Both the position numbers and the translations under genes were made by a program. A stretch of 16,289 nucleotides of DNA from Xanthoparmelia taractica (taxonomy: Eukaryota > Ascomycota > Lecanoromycetes > Lecanorales > Parmeliaceae), in assembly GCA_033085395.1 (NCBI GenBank), contig MU853214.1:7767-24055 (forward strand). The letters are read 5' to 3'. Positions 8,337-16,289 of the stretch are shown here, piece by piece. The first letter of the stretch is position 1. Each line of letters opens with the position of its first letter. Under the pieces are notes generated by a model that saw only the letters and a list, made by a program, of their open reading frames with translations, made no database searches and was not told the origin of the DNA.

Positions 8337-8838
8337 GATTTCGATGTCAACTGACTGTCGAAATCGATTTAGAAGGTGTTCTTTATCAATATAGCTCACT
8401 TATCGTCACCGAATTCATTAAATAAGTAAGCTATTAAATTAGTAAGATCTTATTAGCTTTTCTCTGCTCTTTACCTATTAAAAGTTCCCTTATTTTGCTT
8501 CTTTTATTAGTTAGCCTTATAACGCTAACTACTTTAGTATAACGCTAGCTACTTTAGTAGATAGATAAGTATTTAGCCTCGCGTTTAATATTCAGGAATT
8601 TATTATTATAGGTCACAAATACGCTAATTTGATATTTAATAATATTAAGAAGATTTGTGAGCATCTCACGTTTAATATTCTTAGGTCTATTAGGTCGATA
8701 TCTACTATTAATTCTACTACTAATTTATCAAGAACGACTATTTATTTCTTAATTTAAGATCGTTGATTATTTAATTAAGTTGTTAATAAATCTACTTTTT
8801 GTAAATCTATTCGGCGTTTTAAGTAAGTCACTTAGTCT
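8337..8838 (+). other. Leader of element 2
   Basis: There is no recognised gene until gag. It contains a 20-bp tandem duplication at 8521-8560, and two related motifs GCGTTTAATATTC (8581) and ACGTTTAATATTC (8669). The first gag codons may lie in the last 150 bases, where the frame reads Ser/Thr/Asn-rich with scattered stops. Confidence 0.5.
8521..8560. repeat. 20-bp tandem duplication
   Basis: AACGCTAACTACTTTAGTAT is followed at once by AACGCTAGCTACTTTAGTAG, 18 of 20 bases identical. It lies in the element 2 leader. Confidence 0.9.
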
Positions 8839-8904
8839 CTTAGAAGCTTGCTCTTTGATTCTTTTTCTATTGAAAATATATCTAATTCGTTACCAACTAG
8901 TAAC

Positions 8905-9030
8905 AATTCTAGTATTAATTCTACTAATATTGATATCGACAATTCTATCGATAATCCTGCTAATAATTCTACTAACAATTCTGCTGATAATCCTGCTAAT
9001 ATTGATAATAATCCGGCTAACAATAATCGT
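8905..9030 (+). repeat. Asn-rich coding repeat in gag N-terminus (element 2)
   Basis: Imperfect repeats of AATTCTRCTRATAATCCTGCT type encode runs of Asn, Ser, Ile, Asp, Ala and Pro. The tract has no stops and retains CTG/CCTG. The open frames on the opposite strand (8832-9134) and in another forward frame (8780-9043) here are consequences of the repeat. Confidence 0.7.
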
Positions 9031-10593
9031 GATTCTCCATTAGATAATTCGTCTTCTATATTACCGCCTCTATTAGTAACTCGTGAGGATTCTATTACTA
9101 TAGATACTATTAACTTGAGTGAAAATTCAAGCACTTCTCGTAGGCAATCAAGTCAAATCACACCTAAAATGATTATTAATTTCATAGCTTAACAGCTATA
9201 AGATATAATCAATAATACTATTAACTCCGTCGTTACAAATATTATTAATAACTTATATTTATCTATTAGATCTAGGGGAGAATAAGGCTCGTTAGAAGAG
9301 TCTGAAGAATCTAAATCGATTATAGTAGAAATATCGAGTTCTAATAGCAAATGAAATGCTATAGAATTAAGTTATTTCGATCTTTTTTTAAATAAGTCTT
9401 ACGAAGAGGGTGAGATTATAATTATTAAAAAGAACGTATATTATCGTAATGTGATTCTCTTTATTAAAAGAATTCATGATTTAATAACTGTGAAAGAAGA
9501 AGTTATAGTTCGTATTAATATAAATAATTGTTTTTGTGGTTTTATACTTGCTTAATATATCTTAGAGCTATTAAATTTAAAGCGGAGAGGTCTTCGAGTA
9601 GAAGATAGTAAAGTAAAAAAATAGTGTAGAGCTCTTTCTGCAAGATTCAAGGAATTGTTAGACGTGACACTCTCGAATTTAATTATAGAAAAGTATATAT
9701 TGATAGATACTCGAGCGCGTCGTGAGCCTGCTAGCTATATATAAGTAGTCGTTAGATATGTAAAATTAGCTAATATTAATAACATTTAGAATTAGTTAAT
9801 ATTTATCTATTAAGGAATCGTATTAGAGCTACGAGTCTTTGTCGATTTATCGAGTTTAGCTACTATCATTATAAGCTTTATTTAAATACTTAATATAAAG
9901 AAGATAGCTTGATTTGAGCTATATACTCGTTAATAGTAATATTAAGCTTTCGCTTAAAGATCTTAGCATTAAAATTAATAGAATTAATAGCGTGGGAATA
10001 TTTATCGAAATGCAATGAGAAATGCATTTTAGTAAGGTCTTTCTTTAGCTTTTAATTCAATACGTTAAGGTTAGTAGAATTAATTTAATTCTATTTCTTA
10101 GTTATTTGAATAATAGTAGTAGTATTAGTCGTATCGTCAGCAGCAATTATTTCGGCCATTTAACTCCTTTAATCAAAATACTTATCGCCCTTAGCAGTAC
10201 GACTAATAATTAAATCCTCGCTACGATTCACGACTATAGTAAGGCACGAATTAAAGGTCTTTCGTGTAAGCTAAAGAATAGCAAAATACGTTAGATTTAA
10301 CGAATCGATTACAAACGAATTAATTCGGTCAAGCAGAACGAAAATTCGAAAGCTCAAATAATCTCGGAAATCGTTAATAATTTTAGTAGAATTTTAGATT
10401 TAAGGCTACTACTTATTAAGTAGAAGCGACTAAAAATAAGCAAGAGAATCCTAGTCAAGCGGAAGAAACTACGCTTCAATAGCATACTAAAATTAATAAC
10501 TATTAAGAGTAGTAATTAGATTATAATTTTGATAAGTTGAATAATTAATATTATAATGATTCTTTTGCTGGATTTGTGCGCATTTAAACGTAT

Positions 10594-10659
10594 TATAGGA
10601 ATTATAATTTAATATTTTCTTCTAAGTCGAAATTGCATAAATATTTACGAGTCGGATAT
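10594..10659 (+). other. C2HC zinc-finger-like motif, element 2
   Basis: It aligns residue for residue with 2782-2847: both elements keep RN at the start and KLHK.LR in the middle. The ligand positions are Tyr at 10594, 10603, 10642 and 10657, where Cys or His is expected. All these are single C-to-T/G-to-A changes, so every ligand of this finger has been lost. Confidence 0.65.
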
Positions 10660-10749
10660 TATTCTAAATTACTATTTAAATCGCCGGCAAATATATAAAT
10701 AATGTTGATGCTTTTATTATGGAAATTATTTAATTAGATTTCAAGGATA

Positions 10750-11284
10750 GAGCTAAATTAGATACTGGTTTTAGTTTTCGTAACTGAAATTACGCTTATT
10801 TATTTTAATATATCTCCCAGGTCTCAAGAATAATAATAAGACCCTTACTTGCATTGTGAGCGAGATTTATTTGATTAATAATTTGAAGGTAAACCTACTA
10901 ATGAGGAATAATATTATAAGATCGAAGAAAATTATACTTGATGTGAGTAAGAACGAGGCTCGTATTAATAGTTGTGATATTATTATTAGAATTATAACTT
11001 ATAACGCCGATTAGTATATAAAACGATTAATTTGAGCATAAAAGACACTTACTATTGCATCGAGAGCTTAGTAAATTCTATCTGTTATGACACTTAAGAA
11101 TCTATCTAATAGGGACTTTATTTTCGAACCCACAAAGCAGTATAATCTAATTATATATATATATATATATATGGTTGATGTTAATATTGCTAATGTGATA
11201 GTCAAAAACGAAATCGATTATGCTATGCAAATTCTTAAGAAATTGCACTTGGAAATGCTATAAGAAGTCGACTACGAAAACGTT
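10750..11284 (+). pseudogene. Protease-region remnant with internal deletion, element 2
   Basis: TGFSFRNWNYA (Trp as TGA), at about 10764-10796, matches the protease lead-in of element 1 in a different frame from gag. After about 10808 the frame changes and the match resumes with IYLPGL, then INNLKVNLL, NEARINSCDI (about 10950) and RDFIFEPT (11111). MVDVNIANVIVKNE (11171) and DYENV at 11274 follow. Compared with element 1 the piece between, about 65 codons including the active-site DTG and the RGIGASKHE block, is absent. The reading frame then breaks off at the MITE. This is clearly not a functional protease. Confidence 0.75.
11152..11172. repeat. TA dinucleotide microsatellite
   Basis: A run of about ten TA units lies inside the element 2 remnant. 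The protein similarity continues in the same frame on both sides (RDFIFEPT before, MVDVNIA after), so its length did not shift the frame. Confidence 0.9.
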
Positions 11285-11558
11285 ACGGGTCGGAAAGGTG
11301 TGGTATATTTGATGGTATGGGACCAGTTTTTCGAATACTATACCGAAAGGTATGGGATATTCCATACTCTCATTGGGTTTTTAATAAATATATTACGTAA
11401 TATTTTTTATACTCTAAAATAACGTAAAAAGCTTAAGCGAACGCTTATGTAATTATAAAATTCTATAAATAGATTAAAAAGATATAATTTTTTAAAAAAA
11501 GTTGAGAAAAAGTTAAAAACGACTATGTTCAACAGATACCACACCTTTCCGACCCGTA
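11284..11558. mobile_element. MITE with 21-bp perfect terminal inverted repeats and TA duplication (Tc1/mariner type)
   Basis: The left end 11286-11306 starts CGGGTCGGAAAGG. The right end 11536-11556 is its exact reverse complement over 21 bases. TA flanks both sides (11284-11285, 11557-11558), the target duplication of Tc1/mariner-type transposases. The 271-bp body has no coding capacity. Its left third is G-rich with GGTATGGGA repeated (11314, 11348) and a TATGG...CCATA hairpin at 11350-11365. The rest is A/T-rich. It keeps TG/CA dinucleotides at its ends, as expected of an element too short to trigger RIP. The superfamily is inferred from TA and TIRs only. Confidence 0.88.
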
Positions 11559-12604
11559 AATAAGATAATCTAAATTAATAAAGAAAATTATAAAATTCTT
11601 ATTATCTATTTTCTTCTTCGCGAATAAAGTCTTAATTATTAATTTAATCTAAGTAAGCGATAAGATTTAAAATATAATATTAACTTCGTAATTTAAAGCG
11701 AGTTTTCTTTTCGTTATTTTTTAATAATCTTTAAAAAAATTATATAATTTATTTTTTAAAAAGAAATTTTTATAATAATTTTAATATATTCTTATCTTAA
11801 TTAATTAATTCTTAATAAAATAAGATTTAATATAATTTATAATAATATAATTAACTTTAGTTATATCGACGAATTCTTTATCTTATATAACTTATTTATT
11901 AAGTATTTAAGCTATTAATTCGACTTATAATCGATTTAAATATAATATTTAATATTTTTATAAATTAAGATTAAAATATTATTATAAAAAGAATAATTAT
12001 TTTTAATATATAAATCGTAAAAATCTTTATAATAAATCTTTATTAATTATTAAAAAGAAGTAAAATTATTATCTTATTAAAATTATCGAGATTAAAAATT
12101 TAATTAGTTATTATTACGTTCTCGAAAATATGAATTTTAATTTTCTTATAATCTTATATTATTTTTATTATAATTTCATAATCGCGAAGAAGAATAAGTA
12201 AATTAATAAGATAAACTCGAAGCTTAGTTTATATTAATATTCTTTATTAATATCGTAATAGCGAGTTACTTATTCTACGAGACTATAACTTACACTTAAT
12301 TCTATAAACGCTTCTATAACGAGTATAAGAAATATTTATTCTAATTATTATATTTTCTCTAATAAGAATAATAAATATTCTATAATATCTAATAATCTTT
12401 TTATCGCTTATAAGATAATAAATAACGATTATTATAGAAATAAAATAATCTATCTAATTATTAAGATATTTCTTATAAATAATACGTAAATTATTCAAAC
12501 GAATTAGATTATTTATTATATTCTAATAATTAGCTATTATTTATAAATTTTTAAAGATCTCGCTTCGCTTTTAATTTCTTAATAAAATTCTATATTATTA
12601 TTAA
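11559..12604. other. RIP-saturated AT-rich spacer
   Basis: By eye I find only about four CA or TG dinucleotides in roughly 1 kb against about thirty CG, the expected end state of CpA-directed RIP. The retrotransposon similarity that ends at 11284 does not visibly resume on the right of the MITE. No domain is recognised on either strand. Confidence 0.75.
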
Positions 12605-12800
12605 TACGAGTCAGAAAGATCTAGGATGGTCTGGGATATGGGGTGTCGATAGCATACCATGATATAATATAATATTGAGATCATATTATTTGATTTTTAT
12701 GGGATAATCTAAGAGACGTGCTGATATCATGGAATAATCTAGGAAATTTCTGGTATATGCAGGAGTATCCCATGTTATATGCAGAGATATGAGAAATATA

Positions 12801-12830
12801 CTATATAGAAGAAGTTACTCTATATAGAAT
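12801..12830 (+). promoter_or_regulatory. Tandem TATA-like boxes in the LTR-like island
   Basis: CTATATAGAA at 12801-12810 and CTATATAGAAT at 12820-12830 are 19 bp apart. In an LTR this would be the U3 promoter. Strand is assumed, and in such A/T-rich DNA the match is weak evidence. Confidence 0.25.
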
Positions 12831-12849
12831 CATGCGAACGTATTCTAAC

Positions 12850-12942
12850 CATTATTCTAGCCATCACTTCACTTTATTATCACGTTATTAAGCATTCTAG
12901 TCATTATTCTAGTTATCACTTCACTTTATTATCGCTATTACT
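12850..12942. repeat. Imperfect 52-bp-period direct repeat
   Basis: CATTATTCTAGCCATCACTT at 12850 recurs as CATTATTCTAGTTATCACTT at 12902, and the match continues through CACTTTATTATC. A further partial copy, CACCATCACGTTATTAAG, lies at about 12956-12972. The repeat lies in the right half of the LTR-like island. Confidence 0.8.
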
Positions 12943-13007
12943 ATTACTTTACTTCACCATCACGTTATTAAGCTAAGCTCGCTATCGCATTTGATATCGT
13001 GTTACGA

Positions 13008-14180
13008 AAGACCTTTATAATTATCTAAGATTTAGCGAGTTATTTCTATTACTATTAATATATTTAGTTTATTTAATTATTAGAAGAATTACTAGCACGC
13101 TAACTATAATAATAATCTACTATTTATTCTACGATAGCAAACTTTCTTTTTCTTTCTTCGCATCATAAAAAGAATTTACGATCGTCTTTTATAATTATAT
13201 ATTCTTAGTTATTATAGTTATAAGCTTCGCATAAATAATATAAAGATTAATATCTTCGAATATATAATAAAGAAAAGCTTTCGCCGACTTATAAATAGTC
13301 TTAATAATTAATCTAGAAAAACGTACTCTCTTTATATATATTATCGCGATCTCTCTTATTACTCGCGAAAAAGAAAGCTTAAAAATTATTAAATCGAATT
13401 CTCTCTAATAGCGATAAATCTCACGTAAAGTAATAATTATAATATATAAATAAAATAGAATAGATAGATTTGAGATTAGACTTACTTTTAGCTTTTTATC
13501 TACGTTTTCAAATATTATTACTTAATAATTCTTACATTAATCTATTTTTTTTAATTAATCTTAATAATTAAATACTTAAAGACTACGTAGAAGTAATTAG
13601 TTATACTCAAGATTATCTAATATTAGCTACGTGTATTATAATTTCTTTAGTCTTTTCTTTACTCTTACGTGCTATCGTTTACTCGCACATTAGCTTTATA
13701 CTTAATATTTCATTTATAGATTTAATATATCTACTTTAAAATATTGCCTCGTGTAGTAATTCTTTTATAAGCTATAGCTTACTTTATTAGATAAATAGAT
13801 ACTAATATAAATAGTAGAAGAATAATAAATAATAGAAGAATAATAAATATTAGAAAATAAGGAATAATAGAAGAAAGAGTAGAAAGAAAATAAAAGTACA
13901 CGATAAATATACCTTAGAAAACGTGATATCATAGATAAAATTAATATTATTTATTAATGCTTTTAGATATCTATCGCAATAATATTAGAACTAATTTATT
14001 TTTCAATCGGAAAGCGAGAGAAGAATACTTTTATTATAAGTATTAAGATTCTATAAAAATAAATTTATCTTATAATTAATTCTAGTAATTATTCTAATAA
14101 TTATCTAAACGTATTAAAATTTTATCGATTTAGACGCTAATACGTAGAGTTTTCGATAATCTTTTCACATTAAGTAAATA
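13008..14180. other. Degraded AT-rich block with intermediate RIP
   Basis: This part keeps scattered CA/TG (for example around 13090-13160, 13600-13700 and 13900-13940), unlike the segment to its right. It is probably repeat-derived sequence. Conceptual translation of the reverse strand near 13560-13800 gives Lys/Arg/Gln-rich stretches between stops, but no family can be recognised. Confidence 0.5.
13815..13867. repeat. 18-bp purine-rich tandem repeat
   Basis: TAGAAGAATAATAAATAA at 13815 is followed by TAGAAGAATAATAAATAT at 13833, then a degenerate third copy at 13851. The purine-rich tract continues to about 13895. Confidence 0.85.
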
Positions 14181-16289
14181 GTAGAAATTAATACTTAATC
14201 GATTTTCTTCTTAATAATTCTTTTAATAATAGATATTAATATTTAAATAATTTTTCCCTTAAACTTTTCCCTTAAATAATTCTTATTTATTATATCTTTC
14301 TTTCGTTCTAGTATTTAAAACGTGTTTCTATTATTAATATAACTAAAGATACTTAATATACTTCTATTCTAATAGAGAGTATATATTTAATAATTCTTAA
14401 CTAAATCGTAATCTATAGAGTATCGATCTTATAGAAATAATTACTTTTTTTATTTTTATATTTCTTTATTAATCTTTTTTCTAGCTATTAAAAAAAAAGA
14501 ATAATTAAATTCTTAGACGCACTTTTCGCTCTTTAATATAAAGTTCGATAATCTCGAATTTAAGACTTTACGTTATAACGTAGTTAATTAATTTAAAGAT
14601 AATTAATTAAAGCGTAAAGTCGTTTAAGATCTTAGCGAAAATCTTAATATTAAATACTTAAGAATAAGACTCGATATTTTTATCTTTAAGAAAAAAAATT
14701 AAAACGCGTAAAGAAAGCTAATAACGTCGCTAAGAATTATCGTATTTATATTTATAAAAAGATTAGCGAATTCGCGATTACTTTAAATTTATAGCGAGAA
14801 ATATATATTAAAACTCTTCGCTAGTAAGAAATCGACTTTAAATAATATTTACTTATCTTTATAATTATTATTTTAATTATTAATTCTTTTAAGTTAACAC
14901 TTAAAATAGAATTACGTAAGACGTATATAGTAATATTATTACTTAATATCTTCGACTTTAGATTTATTTTAGAATAATAATCTACGTTAATAAAAATAAT
15001 AACTTATTATAAAAAAATATAAAAGATAAAAAATTAGAATAAAGTATATAATTATTTTTAATAAAAAAGTATATATTTTAATTATATAATAAATAAGATC
15101 TTTTTAATTATTAAAGAGAGAGATAATATTTTAGATCGTAAACGCTACGATCTATTAAAACTCGAAAAGAATAATTAACTATTAGATATTAAGCTATTCG
15201 CGTATAAGTAAAATCTCGAATAAAATTATATATCGAATATAAAGATACGTCTATTTATTAATATATAGAACGTGTAGCGAAAGACTAATAAATCTCTACT
15301 ACGTAAACTTAGAAAGCTAGATTATAAGAATTTAAGAAGCTATCTTAAAAAAGAATATATATATCTACGTATAATTTTAATATATCTATATATTTCTAGT
15401 TATTATTCTAATTATCGCTAATCTATTTAGAAGAAATATATCTTCTTCGATATTATACTATCTTCGTATATATTCTTTAATTATTAAGAGAAAGCTATAT
15501 ATTATAATATAACTAGTTACATCTAGAGTAGATACTTTAAATATAATAATACGAGATAATTATCTCTACTAGAATCGATATTATTCTAATCGAATAATTA
15601 TAATTTTATTATAATAAATTTCGAGCTTAATCTTAATATAATAAATGCGAGAAGAGCGTACGATCTTATTATTTAAGGCTATAATAATATACTCGCTAAT
15701 TTTAAACTTCTCGTATTTAATATAAATAGTCTTAATCTCTTAATTAAAGAAATTATTAATTATATAAATTATAATATTTAATCTTAAGAATATCTTAGAA
15801 TTCTAATTATAATTCTAATTATTATACGTCTTATTCGAATTAATAAATAATTATCTTATTTCGTAAGTTACGAATAAGCTATATATTCTTAGCTTATAAA
15901 ATAACTCTTTTTACGTAAAATGCGTATAATTACGAGACTATATAAGAATTAATTATAATAACTTCTTAATAAGAAAAATAAGATTTATTATCTAATTTAA
16001 AGATAATTCTAATTTTTATCAATTTTTAAAATACGCTTAAAATAGAGAATTAAATTCGAAAATCTCTTTTTTTAATAAGTCTTAGAATCTTCTTTATTAG
16101 TTAAATAAACGCTTTTTATAATATAATTAAATTCGTTAATTTTTATATACGATAAATCTTTTATAACGCGCGAGCTTAGAAATAATATTAATATTAATAA
16201 AAATATTTACTTTATAAACTTACTATTAGCTTTTAATTTTTACGACTTTCTTATCGATTTAAATTAAATCTTAAATCTCTTTTAATTAT
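14181..16289. other. RIP-saturated AT-rich block, no recognised gene
   Basis: CA and TG are nearly absent for about 2.1 kb while CG, CGT and TCGA remain frequent. No domain, terminal repeat or RNA gene is recognised. A plus-strand frame at 14507-15955 gives a protein-like composition (Lys/Arg/Glu/Gln-rich first half) with stops only of TAA/TAG type. Its stop density is close to what such base composition gives by chance, so I do not annotate it as a gene. Confidence 0.6.

Larger units (their letters stand above)
8839..10683 (+). pseudogene. gag: Gag remnant of element 2
   Basis: One frame reads through the whole segment. The first part, 8839-9189, is free of stops but has no ATG. It is Asn/Ser/Asp-rich (see 8905-9030), followed by RRQSSQITPK. 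The gag core runs from about 9349: KWNAIELSYFD, YEEGEI, YYRNVILFIKRIHD, RALSARFKEL, RREPASYI. It ends near WFELYTRQQ at about 9910. A Gln/Asn/Arg-rich tail continues to about 10560, then the C2HC finger. Stops are TAA/TAG/TGA at expected Gln/Trp positions. The core parallels element 1 gag (1454-2000). It would package RNA in an active element; this copy is broken. The true start is not determinable. Confidence 0.85.
8157..11284 (+). mobile_element. Truncated Ty3/Gypsy retrotransposon, 5' part only (element 2)
   Basis: It opens with a TGTCACGG LTR and a primer-binding site spaced as in element 1. A leader, a gag remnant with the same core motifs, the same C2HC finger and a protease-region remnant follow. 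RT, RNase H, integrase and a 3' LTR are all missing from the window. The coding similarity ends at the TA that flanks the MITE at 11286. Gag and LTR sequence differ clearly from element 1, so it is a sister family rather than a duplicate. It retains more CA/TG than the spacers, and stops are again at Gln/Trp positions. Confidence 0.88.
12605..13007. mobile_element. Non-RIPed island, possible solo LTR
   Basis: About 400 bp with abundant TG/CA and GG stand out sharply from both flanks. TACGA occurs at 12605-12609 and again at 13003-13007, a possible 5-bp target duplication. Inside are two CTATATAGAA boxes (12801, 12820) in the middle, then a direct repeat region. That layout suits a U3-R-U5 LTR and no coding frame is seen. 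The ends do not show clean TG...CA, no terminal inverted repeats are found and no partner copy is in the window, so a solo LTR is a hypothesis. Confidence 0.45.

Noticed and set aside
8159..8350. 63-codon minus-strand open frame
   Set aside because: It falls within the element 2 LTR and primer-binding site. Non-coding function explains the sequence and no family is recognised.
8780..9134. Overlapping plus- and minus-strand open frames rich in Leu/Ile
   Set aside because: They are shadows of the Asn-rich gag repeat. The gag frame is supported by the downstream core motifs.
1..16289. Mitochondrial or bacterial origin because of extreme A+T content
   Set aside because: LTR retrotransposons, a chromodomain, a TA-flanked MITE and CpA-directed mutation point to nuclear DNA of a filamentous fungus.

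Overview
The window is a gene-poor, extremely AT-rich stretch of a filamentous ascomycete genome (Pezizomycotina-type, species not determined). It consists of transposable elements mutated by repeat-induced point mutation (RIP). Three things support this. CA and TG dinucleotides are almost absent over long blocks while CG persists. Recognisable retrotransposon reading frames are littered with TAA/TAG/TGA at former Gln and Trp codons. The two LTRs of one element differ only by transitions, mostly in CpA/TpG context. I see no intact protein-coding gene, rRNA, tRNA or CRISPR array.

Layout. 1-91 is a 13-bp minisatellite. 244-7677 is a structurally complete Ty3/Gypsy chromovirus (element 1). It has 163-bp TG...CA LTRs, a 5-bp TTTAA target-site duplication, a primer-binding site 3 bp inside the 5' LTR, a gag remnant, and a pol remnant in the order protease, RT, RNase H, integrase, chromodomain. 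The pol frame is collinear for about 4.4 kb without a net frameshift, but nearly every catalytic acid or zinc ligand has been hit. 7683-8156 is RIP-saturated spacer.

8157-11284 is a second, related but distinct Gypsy element (element 2). It has one 163-bp 5' LTR, a matching primer-binding site, an Asn/Ser-rich gag N-terminus, a gag core, the same unusual zinc-finger motif, and a protease region with an internal deletion that removes the active site. It stops at a 271-bp MITE (11286-11556) with perfect 21-bp terminal inverted repeats and a TA duplication. No 3' LTR of element 2 is present.

11559-12604 is RIP-saturated spacer. 12605-13007 is a non-RIPed island that looks like a solo LTR. 13008-16289 is degraded AT-rich sequence whose origin I cannot name.

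The elements do not form a working system. They record successive insertions, silencing by RIP, truncation and a later MITE insertion. The points most worth checking are the C2HC finger shared by both elements in place of a CCHC knuckle, the primer-binding site hidden by RIP, the MITE lying exactly at the broken end of element 2, and the solo-LTR-like island.
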